A stretch of DNA of 64,000 bases, from contig NC_020134.1 of assembly GCF_000331995.1 (NCBI RefSeq), positions 186,001 to 250,000 on the forward strand. Reading direction: 5' to 3'. Source of the stretch: Thermoclostridium stercorarium subsp. stercorarium DSM 8532 (lineage in GTDB: Bacteria > Bacillota > Clostridia > DSM-8532). The position numbers and the translations under genes were made by a program. This document shows, in pieces, positions 1-8,473 of the stretch. Under the pieces are notes generated by a model. That model was not told the origin of the DNA, did not search any database, and saw only the letters and a list, made by a program, of their open reading frames with translations. Positions within the stretch are counted from its first letter, which is position 1, and the number at the start of each line of letters is the position of its first letter.

Positions 1-2850
1 TTCGGCTACCAGATATTTTCTGTTCTCGGCCGTTCCGTCGTTGTACCTGGAAATAACCAGTGCGGAATCCCGTTTATAAACACCGTTCATAAGGATTATT
101 TTCTGTCCTTCCTTAACAAAGGCAATTGCCGTGTCAAGGTCAAGGGGATTGTCTTTTGTCCCGTCTCCGTAAGGTGTCCCGTTCGGGGATACGTAAATGT
201 TTCCGCCCTCGTTGTATGTTCTCATCGTTACGCTGAAATTTTTGATTATTTTTTCATAGCTCGACAAATTCTGTGTATCGTCGGGGATGAAGATTACGGT
301 GAACGGGTTTTCGCTGTTCTTTTCAAGGACAGCGTCAACCGAATATTTTTCACCGGCATTTACCGTTACATCTCTGACAAGGATTTCAGCACCCTGTTTT
401 ACGGTGATGCTGCCGTTTACATTCGGCTTGACCACAAGACTGTAATTCACATTCGACGTTTTGTCGAGGGACAGGATTTGCAGTGACGGAGTAACGGGAG
501 CTTCGGGCGGAATATACCGCGGCGCGTCGGTTTCGCTGCTGGATACATACAATTCTATGTTGCTTACTTCAATCGTTGCCAGGCGGGCTGCAAAGAATCC
601 CACATAAATTTTGGAATCCTGTACGTTCAGAATATCGGGTTCGTAAAAGATTACTTCCTCGCCGTCATTGAGTTTCCCGACAAAACCGCTGTTGGTCTTT
701 GCCAGTGTCAGTCTGTATTCTGCGGCGGGATAGGTATTGTCCGGACCGGGCTTTTCATCCTTGATCATAATCCGACGTATACCTTTGCTGCCTGCGCCGT
801 CAGGAGAGGAAACTCCCGTACGAATAAAAAGCTGAGTGCCGTTCGGGCTCTTTGTGCCGCCGCTGAAACCGCCTATTGCGGCAATATTTGATGCAAAGAT
901 GCTTGAATCACCCGGAGTGCCTATTGCGTCACGGGCCATTATACCGAAGGACTCCTGCCCGTCATGCGGGTTCTTGGCGTATTCCTTGACCTTAATGTCG
1001 GCGGAGAGGACGAAATTATCCTTTGCGTCAATTTCGGTATAGTAGAAGGTAATACCGTCGTGGTCGGTTGCAATTTTTCCGCCGCCTTCGAGGGCGACTA
1101 TTTCAACTGCGCCGTTGTCGAGGAAATTTACATAGTTTTTCGAATCAGACGTAGACTGGCCGAAACGGATAGCCTTCCATTCATATTCGGTCTTTTCCCT
1201 CACTGTTACCTTGAGGGTTATCGGATCAAAACCGTCGGCCGAAATGATTACGTCATATACCCCCGGCGTACTGCCGTCAAATGCCGAGGCATCGACGGAA
1301 AAATCGGTGAGAGGTTCTCTGTCGCCGTTGTCATAAACCTTTGAAACCTCAAGTCCTTCGGCATTAAAAGTTTCACCGATGTAGTATGTGGTTTTGGGAT
1401 ATTTTGTAACTTCAATCCCCATTACTTCCTTTTCCTTTACAACCACACTGAATGCCACCGTCTTACCTTTATGGTAAACGGTGATTTCCTTTTCGCCCGG
1501 CGCTGACGAATCAAAGCCATTTACTTCATATTCGCTTTTATCGAGGCGGACCTTTGAGCCGTCGCTGTAACGGGCGTAAACAACAAGACCGGTCAAATCA
1601 GGTTCATCACCGATGAAATAAGCGGTTTTTTCGGGTTTGCGGAAAATCTCAAGACTTTCAATCGACGCGTCCGAAATGTTTACTTCAAATCCGGTTTTAA
1701 CCGAAGGATTTTCCCGGGATATTACTTCAACTTTTTGTGTGCCTGCCTTGCTGAACACGTAATCTTCAGCGGCTTTACCGGCAATGTATAATGCGTATTT
1801 GTCCTCTGTCAATTCAGTCACCTTGTAGCCATCATTATATTCGGCTATAACTTTCAAACCTTCCGGGTTAAAAGAATCGCCTAAATAGTAATCGGTTTTG
1901 GCGGGTAAATATTTAACCGTTAATTTTGTGCAGGTCAGTGGGAGTATTTCCAGATCAATAGTTTTGCTAATTTCACCGACATTTATGCAGATTGTGTTTG
2001 TTCCCGGAGTGCTGCTGTCAAAACCTGTTACTATGTAATCCTCTTCGGTGAGTTCTTCGCTGGTTCCGTCGGAATAGTGAGCCGTAACCTTAAGACCTTT
2101 TAAGTTTAAAGGTTCATCAACAAGATAGGAAGTTTTCATTCCGGAGAGGTCAACTGATAAATCCACAATATCTTTTGTATCGAGTGTAAAATTCAAATCG
2201 CTGAATTTAATTTCTGCGTTTCTCGCGGCATAAATTCCCACGTATATTGTGTCCGAAAACAGTCCCGGCAGCGTAAAGGTTTCGGTTGTGCCGTTACATG
2301 TCAAAACATAATTATCCCCGGATTTTTTGATTGAAAGTTCGAAAATATCACCCTGGGACGGAGTTTGGGACAGCATGTCTGTCTTTGTAAGGCTCTCCTG
2401 CATGTAAAATGCTTTAATTATTGTATCAAGAGCGCCAACGGCTATGTAATTGGAGTTATGTTTTTCGGAATTACGGTGCTGGCCTATTTGGTCCATCAGC
2501 ATTAAACCGAAAGATACCTGTTTGTCGTCACCTTTAAAGTTCAGAACTTCGGCTTTTGCCTTTATTTCGAAATTGGCATCGGAAGGCACTTCCCTGTAAT
2601 AGAAGGATATTCCCTGCTCGTTGCTTGCTATTTTTCCTCCGTTCGCGACAATCTTGACCGAACCGTCGGAATTAATCATCGGGTCGGGATTTTTTTCAAC
2701 CGATGTGTTAGAGCCAAACGCTGAAAACGACCATTCAGAGGCTTCGCTCACAGGCATTGCCTCTGCTTCTTCAGCTACGGCAGGAAAAGGCATGGCAAAA
2801 AATACGAGCAAGAAGCATAACAAAATTGACAACCCTTTGCAGTTTCTCAT
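1..2850 (-). CDS. Large secreted multidomain protein, probable pectate-lyase-type beta-helix enzyme (3' end outside window)
   Basis: Open for 950 codons and still open at base 1. ATG at 2850 follows a perfect AAAGGAGGT. Residues 1-26 form a signal peptide ending AVA. Two related jelly-roll-like sandwich domains follow (about 35-215 and 550-775; both carry a GISFYY/GITFYY core and a YVG(I/F)(Y/F)AAR strand). Between them lie about four Ig-like repeats with the signature Y-x-x-G/D-E-x-x-x-x-x-G-L-x-V and Y-x-D-G. From about residue 880 the motif YVSPNGTPYGDGTKDNPLDL begins, typical of the start of PL9-type and related right-handed beta-helix pectate lyases. A cre-like site lies about 100 nt upstream. 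The enzyme class is an inference because the catalytic body is cut off; another beta-helix carbohydrate-active enzyme is possible. Confidence 0.7.
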   Translation of the reverse strand, partial: MRNCKGLSILLCFLLVFFAMPFPAVAEEAEAMPVSEASEWSFSAFGSNTSVEKNPDPMINSDGSVKIVANGGKIASNEQGISFYYREVPSDANFEIKAKAEVLNFKGDDKQVSFGLMLMDQIGQHRNSEKHNSNYIAVGALDTIIKAFYMQESLTKTDMLSQTPSQGDIFELSIKKSGDNYVLTCNGTTETFTLPGLFSDTIYVGIYAARNAEIKFSDLNFTLDTKDIVDLSVDLSGMKTSYLVDEPLNLKGLKVTAHYSDGTSEELTEEDYIVTGFDSSTPGTNTICINVGEISKTIDLEILPLTCTKLTVKYLPAKTDYYLGDSFNPEGLKVIAEYNDGYKVTELTEDKYALYIAGKAAEDYVFSKAGTQKVEVISRENPSVKTGFEVNISDASIESLEIFRKPEKTAYFIGDEPDLTGLVVYARYSDGSKVRLDKSEYEVNGFDSSAPGEKEITVYHKGKTVAFSVVVKEKEVMGIEVTKYPKTTYYIGETFNAEGLEVSKVYDNGDREPLTDFSVDASAFDGSTPGVYDVIISADGFDPITLKVTVREKTEYEWKAIRFGQSTSDSKNYVNFLDNGAVEIVALEGGGKIATDHDGITFYYTEIDAKDNFVLSADIKVKEYAKNPHDGQESFGIMARDAIGTPGDSSIFASNIAAIGGFSGGTKSPNGTQLFIRTGVSSPDGAGSKGIRRIMIKDEKPGPDNTYPAAEYRLTLAKTNSGFVGKLNDGEEVIFYEPDILNVQDSKIYVGFFAARLATIEVSNIELYVSSSETDAPRYIPPEAPVTPSLQILSLDKTSNVNYSLVVKPNVNGSITVKQGAEILVRDVTVNAGEKYSVDAVLEKNSENPFTVIFIPDDTQNLSSYEKIIKNFSVTMRTYNEGGNIYVSPNGTPYGDGTKDNPLDLDTAIAFVKEGQKIILMNGVYKRDSALVISRYNDGTAENRKYLVAE

Positions 2851-2948
2851 AAAAGAACCTCCTTTAATCGGACCTTGATTTTAAATTTGTAAGTTTACTT
2901 TCTGCGGAATATAAAATTTTAAGGCCTTATTAGGAAGAAGGTCGTTTT

Positions 2949-2965
2949 AAAGTAAGCGCTTTCAT
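2949..2965 (-). promoter_or_regulatory. cre-like catabolite control site
   Basis: On the minus strand the 17-mer reads ATGAAAGCGCTTACTTT. It matches the CcpA operator consensus (TGAAAGCGCTTACA) at 13 of 14 positions and lies about 100 nt upstream of the large secreted enzyme gene. An identical 17-mer occurs at 33445-33461 in the first ABC transporter gene. Confidence 0.6.
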
Positions 2966-3261
2966 TTTGCTTTACACCACCCCTCCCCGTTGATTTGTTT
3001 TTTCACTTGTGTTTAATTCTCAACGGTTTTCAGCCGTTTGGAGTGCCTGCAAATAAACTGGTAATGATCGATAAATTTTACTGATTACATTATATAATTA
3101 TTGTTAAAAATATTCAATTATATCTTGGTTTCTTTTCTTGAAAATTTCAGAACAGTATATCCTTGCTTAAAAAAAAGTATGGAAATATTGAAAGATTTAT
3201 GTTAGAATATATATAGTTAAAAATTTAACAATATGGCTGAACAAAAGGGGGCTGTGCAGCC
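2966..3261. other. AT-rich divergent intergenic region
   Basis: The gap between the divergent large secreted enzyme gene and the 104-residue gene spans 2851-3261. Beyond the cre-like site at 2949-2965 I see AT-rich DNA that must hold the two divergent promoters, but no -35/-10 pair good enough to call. Confidence 0.4.
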
Positions 3262-3576
3262 ATGAAAAAATTTTTGAGAGTCAAAATGTCCGACGGTACA
3301 GTGTATGACATTCCCGCAGAAGTTATAGCAGAACACAGGGCAAGGTATTTTGAAAACAATTCCGCACTGAAACTTACTTATCATGCAAGCTCAATGAAGC
3401 CCAGACTTTATGGCCCGGAAATGGAATTTGCGCTGAACAATGACGACATCTTGATTGGATGGGCTCAAACAAGGATGACATGGAAGGAACTTGAACCTCA
3501 CGCTGTTAAAGTCGACACCGACAAAGATTATGACAAAGAGTGGCCCACCGCAGAAAAGAAAATAATAACCTGCTAA
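3262..3576 (+). CDS. Conserved-looking small protein of unknown function
   Basis: 104 residues, ATG preceded by AAAAGGGGG at reasonable spacing. There is no signal peptide and no membrane segment. The N-terminus (FLRVKMSDGTVYDIPAEVIA) looks like a short beta-hairpin followed by a helix, and the rest is charged and soluble. I do not recognise a family with certainty. Its stop overlaps by four bases the stop of the convergent SleB-type hydrolase gene, so the two 3' ends are interlocked. It may be a clostridial lineage-specific cytosolic protein; no function is proposed. Confidence 0.7.
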   Translation: MKKFLRVKMSDGTVYDIPAEVIAEHRARYFENNSALKLTYHASSMKPRLYGPEMEFALNNDDILIGWAQTRMTWKELEPHAVKVDTDKDYDKEWPTAEKKIITC

Positions 3577-4433
3577 TAGTAGAAATATTCGCCGTCTATT
3601 TTAATGTAAAAATCCTTTGATTTGTTTTTAAAGGGCTGATTGTTAAAGTACAGGCATTTGTCCACATTGTTAATCCCTTCCAGGGCCATTTTGGCGGCAA
3701 TGACGCAGGATTCGTCGGGCTTCAGCTGCCGGAATGCGGCTGTGTGTGCCGGCGGAAACTGCTTTCCGTACTTGCTGTCAAATATGACATCGTATACGGT
3801 ATCCGGAAAATCCGGATGCTTTGTTCTGTTCAGCACAACATTTGCAATTGCCACTTTAGCGTCAATGCTTAAATACCTCGCTTCAACATGAATAATCCTT
3901 GCAAGCCATATGATATCATCATCGGTGTAAGATCTGTTTAAAACACTTGATGCGGGGACTTCCACACCTTCCTTGTTTAATTCAACGGAATAGGTGTAAT
4001 CGTCCCATTTGACTTCAAAACCTTTTATTTCAGCCAGATATCTGACCGGCACCATTATCCTCCCGTTAAAACCTTCCACGTTAACATCCATTAAAATTTC
4101 CTCGTCATTTACAATCAGCAGGTTGCTGTCCAGCCACATCTGTATTGTGTCTTCATCATCGCTCAGAGTAATCTTTTTTTCATCGGGTATCCATTCCACG
4201 TTCATATTCAAAGCCTCGGCAATAAAGCGAACGGGAACGAAGATTCTGTCCTCTTTTACATACGGGTTTGTGTCGGTGTAAATGGGAGTACCGTTGATTT
4301 TTACCGTAATAAATGCCTGTTCGGTGAGTTCACCGGCACAGGATATATTTGCCGGAAAAAGCATCATAAAGACCAAAAGTATGAAAAATGCCTTTTTAAT
4401 AAATTTTTTATAGCATATCCTCACCTTTTCCAT
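3573..4433 (-). CDS. Secreted cell wall hydrolase: copper-amine-oxidase-like N-terminal domain plus SleB/CwlJ hydrolase domain
   Basis: Start chosen at 4433 (MEKVRICYKK) because GGGGAG stands nine bases upstream; an in-frame ATG at 4484 adds 17 residues without a good ribosome site. A signal peptide ends near ISCAG. The next 120 residues have the copper amine oxidase N-terminal-like repeat (VKINGTPIYTD, IFVPVRFIAEAL, IMVPVRYLAEIKGFEVKWD), a wall- or substrate-binding module common in clostridia. The C-terminal 120 residues are a SleB/CwlJ hydrolase domain (IIHVEARYLSIDAKVAIANV...) with the conserved Glu. It likely cleaves peptidoglycan in vegetative cells or spores. It stands alone and converges on the small gene at 3262. 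Confidence 0.85.
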   Translation of the reverse strand: MEKVRICYKKFIKKAFFILLVFMMLFPANISCAGELTEQAFITVKINGTPIYTDTNPYVKEDRIFVPVRFIAEALNMNVEWIPDEKKITLSDDEDTIQMWLDSNLLIVNDEEILMDVNVEGFNGRIMVPVRYLAEIKGFEVKWDDYTYSVELNKEGVEVPASSVLNRSYTDDDIIWLARIIHVEARYLSIDAKVAIANVVLNRTKHPDFPDTVYDVIFDSKYGKQFPPAHTAAFRQLKPDESCVIAAKMALEGINNVDKCLYFNNQPFKNKSKDFYIKIDGEYFYY

Positions 4434-4708
4434 TCCTAACACTCCCCGTACCATACTACGCAAGGCTTGTTCGAGCTGTGACACAGGAATTCCGGCTTTT
4501 CACAGTCAGTCTGCGCGGGACAACCGTTCGAAAATATTGTAACATAAAAATTTCCGGCGATAAACCCGAAAGTAAAATATTAAAAAACAAAAAAATCAGG
4601 CGGAAATATACGTGTAAAATACTGTAAACAGTACAAATATTGCGAAATTAAGCTTATTGACAGATATTCGAACCTGTAGTAAAATAAATGTACCGAAAAT
4701 AAAGTTAT

Positions 4709-4785
4709 GCGCCCGTAGCTCAGCAGGATAGAGCACAAGTTTCCTAAACTTGGTGTCGCACGTTCGAATCGTGTCGGGCGTACCA
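4709..4785 (+). tRNA. tRNA-Arg (anticodon CCT)
   Basis: A full cloverleaf can be drawn: acceptor GCGCCCG pairs with CGGGCGT (first pair G-T), anticodon stem CAAGT/ACTTG encloses the loop TTCCTAA, the T loop is TTCGAAT, and CCA is encoded at 4783-4785. Anticodon CCT reads AGG. A rho-independent terminator follows immediately. Confidence 0.95.
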
Positions 4786-4817
4786 GACCGGCTCAGTAAA
4801 TCTGAGCCGGTCTTTTG
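4786..4817 (+). terminator. Terminator of tRNA-Arg
   Basis: Perfect 11-bp stem GACCGGCTCAG/CTGAGCCGGTC with a 5-nt loop, followed by TTTTG, starting at the base after the tRNA CCA end. Confidence 0.9.
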
Positions 4818-5194
4818 TATGTATTTAATTTATTGGAGGTCTTATTTCAATCTCGGTATCCTTCCCCGGTTCACTTTTGAATTTAAGACCGTATTGTGTT
4901 TGCGAGTCACCCTACCGTGCGTGGCTGTTATATGGCTCTGCTTTGTTGGAGGGTTTTTTATACAAGGTAAATAGAGGGAGTGTATCTTCAATAATTTTTC
5001 ATACGCGCTATTACGGTGGCCGGTTTTGATAACTCACTAAGAGGAACGCTGTTTTGGACTGTTCTTTGTCTTGTTATCCGGGTTTAAGACATTGGTTGAG
5101 TTAAAATAAAAGTTTAATGAAGGTTCGCAGATTGAATGTTATTTTGTTTTGACTGGTTATGCGTGCATGGAAATGGAAAGCTTTAAATAACACC
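4818..5194. other. Non-coding stretch with nothing recognised
   Basis: About 380 nt between the tRNA terminator and the terminator of the lipoprotein gene. Short open frames here have no convincing ribosome site or protein-like composition. No repeat or structured RNA was recognised. Confidence 0.4.
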
Positions 5195-5232
5195 AAAAGC
5201 GGAACAGGAAGGTTTTATCCTGTTCCGCTTTT
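5195..5232 (-). terminator. Bidirectional terminator after the lipoprotein gene
   Basis: 15-bp stem AAAAGCGGAACAGGA/TCCTGTTCCGCTTTT with an 8-nt loop. It has A-runs on one side and T-runs on the other, so it can work on both strands; it lies 43 nt beyond the lipoprotein stop codon. Confidence 0.85.
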
Positions 5233-5274
5233 AATTTATACAATAAGGAGGAAAAGCATGTAAGCCTCCGGTTA

Positions 5275-5922
5275 TTAATTCGATAACAAATTCTTTATAT
5301 TTTCATCGGTAAGATCATACCATGTAACATCTGTTTTTTTACCCTGCTCATCAATGGCTGACTGGAATTCTTCATATGAGGCCTTTTCCCCATTTACATA
5401 GTAGAAAACTGTCTCATTGTTGTCAGAAGTAATTTCTGATTCACAATAAGTAATTCCATCAACATTGTATCCCTCTTTGGTGAATGAAATAGTGCCGCAT
5501 CCCCAGTCCGACGCGCCGCCGGAAAAGGAAAAGGTTCCGTCTTCTTTTAGGTCCATAAAGGCCCTGTACCACAAAGTATATCCATAAACTTCGCCGTCCT
5601 GGTATTTCAAAACCTTGGAACCAAAATAGTCATCTCCGTTTACGGTCAGGCGAAGGATAACTTCAGGCATGTCATCCTTATCAAGGTCAATTACCGTAAA
5701 CTTTGTCACTTCCGCACGGACTGTGCTGTCCTCACTGACAGCCTGGTTTAACTGGGATATGTACAGCTGTTTCCGGGCATCAGTACTGAAAAACTGAGAC
5801 TGGTTCGAAAGCACCGAGTGGTACACATTCATCGGTGATTGTTCCGAACGTGCACTGCAACCTGCTGTAATACAGGCTGTTATTAAGACAATGGCAAACA
5901 AAGAAAAAATTTTGTTTTTCAT
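5275..5922 (-). CDS. Lipoprotein of unknown function
   Basis: 215 residues; ATG follows AAAGGAGAT. The signal peptide ends in a lipobox (ITAGC), so the mature protein should be anchored on the outer face of the membrane. The central part has an acidic loop DLDKDDMPEVIL resembling the integrin/VCBS-type D-x-D-x-D-G turn, where a calcium ion is often bound, and then beta-rich sequence. I do not recognise a specific family. It is monocistronic: its own promoter lies upstream and a strong terminator lies downstream. Confidence 0.8.
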   Translation of the reverse strand: MKNKIFSLFAIVLITACITAGCSARSEQSPMNVYHSVLSNQSQFFSTDARKQLYISQLNQAVSEDSTVRAEVTKFTVIDLDKDDMPEVILRLTVNGDDYFGSKVLKYQDGEVYGYTLWYRAFMDLKEDGTFSFSGGASDWGCGTISFTKEGYNVDGITYCESEITSDNNETVFYYVNGEKASYEEFQSAIDEQGKKTDVTWYDLTDENIKNLLSN

Positions 5923-5948
5923 AATTCATCTCCTTTTTAAGTTTAGTA

Positions 5949-6012
5949 AACCTAAGTTTACAAAATATGCCGCTTCCATTATTTATAGCACAGCAGCATG
6001 CAACCTTGTCAA
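5949..6012 (-). promoter_or_regulatory. Promoter and possible operator of the lipoprotein gene
   Basis: On the minus strand TTGACA (6012-6007) and TATAAA (5987-5982) are separated by 19 nt, and the -10 carries an extended TGC element. Between it and the ribosome site lies a near-palindrome (5949-5962, TAAACTTAGGTTTA; 12 of 14 bases symmetric), in the position of a repressor operator. Confidence 0.55.
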
Positions 6013-6139
6013 GAGATGTGAAATTTTTTTAATTCAAGCTGACAGTGTAATTTGTTGCATGGTTTGTAATAGGCGGGTAACCATGCCGGACCTTTTTTCA
6101 TAGTATGGTAATGAATTAGGTAATTGGGAGCCGGATAGT

Positions 6140-6400
6140 GTGGATTGCCTTGCAGTTTATGATTCCGGAAATTATACAATAAAAATGTGCAGGCATTTTG
6201 AAAAGAAGGGTTATGCTTTTGAAGTAATATCGCTGCCGTGTAAAATCGCCCATACGGGCTGCAGTTATTGCCTTAAATTCCCTGAGGAATACAAGGATAT
6301 GGTGGTTGCCGAAAGCAAAGCCATGAATTATCCCGTCCGCTATCTTTACAGGGTGGTTAAAGGGCATTTGAAGAATACTTACGAAAAAATACCCCTCTGA
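6140..6400 (+). CDS. DUF3343-like small protein (putative Se/S carrier-like)
   Basis: 86 residues starting with GTG at 6140, nine bases after GGGAG. The fold pattern (short strand CLAVYDSG, helix YTIKMCRHFEKKG, strand FEVISLP, then a GCSYCLKF motif) matches the DUF3343 family of small cysteine-containing proteins that occur beside sulfur and selenium genes. Five cysteines are present, including the C-x-x-C at positions 41-44. A terminator follows, so it is a one-gene unit, although the sulfur genes start 330 nt downstream. The function within the family is not established. Confidence 0.6.
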   Translation: MDCLAVYDSGNYTIKMCRHFEKKGYAFEVISLPCKIAHTGCSYCLKFPEEYKDMVVAESKAMNYPVRYLYRVVKGHLKNTYEKIPL

Positions 6401-6419
6401 TATATTTTAAACAGTCGCA

Positions 6420-6451
6420 AAATATCCCCGGCGGTATTGCCGGGGATATTT
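6420..6451 (+). terminator. Terminator after the DUF3343-like gene
   Basis: GC-rich inverted repeat AATATCCCCGGC/GCCGGGGATATT with a 6-nt loop and a T-rich 3' flank. Confidence 0.75.
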
Positions 6452-6726
6452 ACATGCCATTTTCATATGTGGCAAATTGGCTTTAGGCATTAAAACACCT
6501 TCTATCATCAACTATATCAGTAAAGGAAATGCTTTCAGGCGCGAAATATCAGAATATAAAATTGTTAAATGCGCAATAACCATAAAAATTTATATTGGCG
6601 TTCTGAATAAAGTTTAAATTTAATTTACAATAATGTATACTATAGTAATAGGCAAAATAAACTGAACAACTGTATGACGGAATTCACTGCCTTGAGATAA
6701 AAATATATGGGAAACTGAGGGGTATT
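6452..6726. other. Upstream region of the sulfur operon
   Basis: AT-rich leader in front of cysQ. A weak promoter can be drawn with TTTAAA and TATACT 17 nt apart ending near 6640. No S-box, T-box or other known riboswitch fold was recognised. Confidence 0.35.
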
Positions 6727-7509
6727 ATGAATTTAGAGGATTTGACCGGTGTGCTTGAATATGTCAAGAAAATAACAAAAGAGGCGGGCAGAATTATTCT
6801 TGATGTATACAAAAAGGATTTTCAGGTTGACTTTAAGGACGATTTAACGCCTGTAACCGAAGCCGACAGGAAATCGAACGATTTTATTGTCAGCAGCTTG
6901 AAAAACAGGTATCCCGAATGCGCCGTTCTTGCCGAGGAATCGGAAAATGATCCCGAAAGGCTTAAAAATGACTGGTGTTTTATTGTTGATCCGCTGGACG
7001 GAACAAAGGAATTTATTCAGAAAAACGGTGAATTTACCGTGAACATCGCCCTTAGCTACAAGGGAAAACCGGTGCTGGGGGTTATCGGAATTCCCGTTAC
7101 CGGTGAATTGTATTACGCCGTAAAAGGAAAAGGTGCCTTTTATGAAAAGGACGGACATGCCGAACAAATCCATGTGTCCACAAGAACCGACGATATACGC
7201 CTGGTGATGAGCCGTTCGCATAAATCGCAAAGGCTTCTTGAACTGGTAGAAAAAAACGGTATAAAAAACATAAGAAATGTCGGAAGCGCGATTAAAGGCT
7301 GCCTTGTAGCCAAAGGCGAGGCAGAGGTATATTACCGTTTCGGAGTTACGATGGAATGGGATACCGCCGCAATGCAGTGCATTGTTGAAGAAGCAGGCGG
7401 GATTTTCAGACAACTGGATGACACCGAAATGACGTATAACCGGGAAAACAGCCGGAATGAAAAAGGCTTTTATGCTATTAACCACCCCGCTAATAAACTT
7501 ATGTTTTAA
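6727..7509 (+). CDS. cysQ: 3'(2'),5'-bisphosphate nucleotidase
   Basis: 260 residues. CysQ hydrolyses 3'-phosphoadenosine 5'-phosphate (PAP), the by-product of PAPS use, to AMP. It belongs to the lithium-sensitive inositol monophosphatase superfamily: the metal-binding glutamates are at 70-71 (AEES), the motif DPLDGTKEF starts at residue 88, and the C-terminal WDTAAMQ motif carries the last metal-binding aspartate. Full length for the family. It is followed 24 nt later by cysD and then cysN, and its place first in a sulfate-activation operon supports the CysQ call over inositol monophosphatase. Confidence 0.9.
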   Translation: MNLEDLTGVLEYVKKITKEAGRIILDVYKKDFQVDFKDDLTPVTEADRKSNDFIVSSLKNRYPECAVLAEESENDPERLKNDWCFIVDPLDGTKEFIQKNGEFTVNIALSYKGKPVLGVIGIPVTGELYYAVKGKGAFYEKDGHAEQIHVSTRTDDIRLVMSRSHKSQRLLELVEKNGIKNIRNVGSAIKGCLVAKGEAEVYYRFGVTMEWDTAAMQCIVEEAGGIFRQLDDTEMTYNRENSRNEKGFYAINHPANKLMF

Positions 7510-7533
7510 CCAAAAGATGAAGAAGGTGATTGA

Positions 7534-8415
7534 ATGAACCACCTGGACAAGCTTGAAAATAAATCAATTCATATTCTCCGGGAGGCCTATGCCAATTTTA
7601 AAAATCTCTGCATGCTGTGGTCGGTGGGAAAGGACAGCACCGTCCTGCTGTGGCTGGCGAGGAAAGCCTTTTTTGGACATGTTCCGTTCCCGCTGGTGCA
7701 TATAGACACTCACTTTAAAATACCCGAAATGATAGAATACAGGGACAGGCTTGCGCTGGAATGGGGCCTGGATATGATTTACGGGGAAAACAGGGAAGCC
7801 CTCGAAAAGAAACTCACATACCCCGACGGGAATGTCAGCCGTCTTGAATGCTGCAGGCTGCTGAAAACCGAAGCGCTGAAAAACACACTGAACGGAAAAT
7901 GGCCGAGATACCGGCTCAACCACGAGAAAAAATGTTATGAGCCTGACACGAATACCGAGCCTTTCACCGGGGTTATTGTAGGTGTAAGGGCCGATGAAGA
8001 AGGAAGCCGTTCGAAAGAAAGATATTTTTCGCCAAGGGATAAAAACAGCGACTGGGATATAGGGGATCAGCCCCCTGAATTCTGGGGACAGTTTAAAACC
8101 GATTTTGCGCCGGGAACACATCTGCGCATACACCCGCTTTTGGACTGGACCGAACTTGACATATGGGAATATATAAAACGTGAGAACATTCCCACCGTAT
8201 CGTTGTATTACGACCGCGGGGACGGTAAAAGATACCGTTCTCTTGGATGCTGGCCGTGCACATTTCCTGTTGAATCCAACGCTAAAACGGTGGATGACAT
8301 AATATATGAGCTTAAAAGCGGAAAATTCGCCAATATAGCAGAGCGCTCAGGCCGAGCCCAGGACAAGGAAGACGGAGGCGGCCTTGAGGAACTGAGGAAA
8401 GGCGGGTATATGTAA
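7534..8415 (+). CDS. cysD: Sulfate adenylyltransferase subunit 2
   Basis: 293 residues. With CysN it forms ATP sulfurylase, which makes adenosine 5'-phosphosulfate (APS) from ATP and sulfate. It has the PAPS-reductase-like adenine nucleotide alpha-hydrolase fold with the PP-loop SVGKDST at residues 30-36, then HIDTHFK and the conserved C-terminal segment [13 protein letters not shown]. The ribosome site GAAGGTGATTGA is well placed. It lies 24 nt after cysQ and 58 nt before cysN. No sulfate permease, APS reductase or sulfite reductase gene is in the window. Confidence 0.93.
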   Translation: MNHLDKLENKSIHILREAYANFKNLCMLWSVGKDSTVLLWLARKAFFGHVPFPLVHIDTHFKIPEMIEYRDRLALEWGLDMIYGENREALEKKLTYPDGNVSRLECCRLLKTEALKNTLNGKWPRYRLNHEKKCYEPDTNTEPFTGVIVGVRADEEGSRSKERYFSPRDKNSDWDIGDQPPEFWGQFKTDFAPGTHLRIHPLLDWTELDIWEYIKRENIPTVSLYYDRGDGKRYRSLGCWPCTFPVESNAKTVDDIIYELKSGKFANIAERSGRAQDKEDGGGLEELRKGGYM

Positions 8416-8473
8416 GGGCCTTTTGATTATTTAAAAGCAGGATATTTAATAAAAACGAATAGGGGTTTTAAGA

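Noticed and set aside
964-1344. 126-codon plus-strand frame opposite the large secreted protein
   Set aside because: Antisense shadow of a clearly coding, repeat-containing minus-strand gene; no ribosome site.
4750-4974. 74-codon open frame overlapping tRNA-Arg
   Set aside because: It starts inside the tRNA, crosses the terminator, has no ribosome site and has no protein-like pattern.
6844-7542. 232-codon minus-strand frame opposite cysQ
   Set aside because: Shadow frame; cysQ has full conserved motifs on the plus strand.
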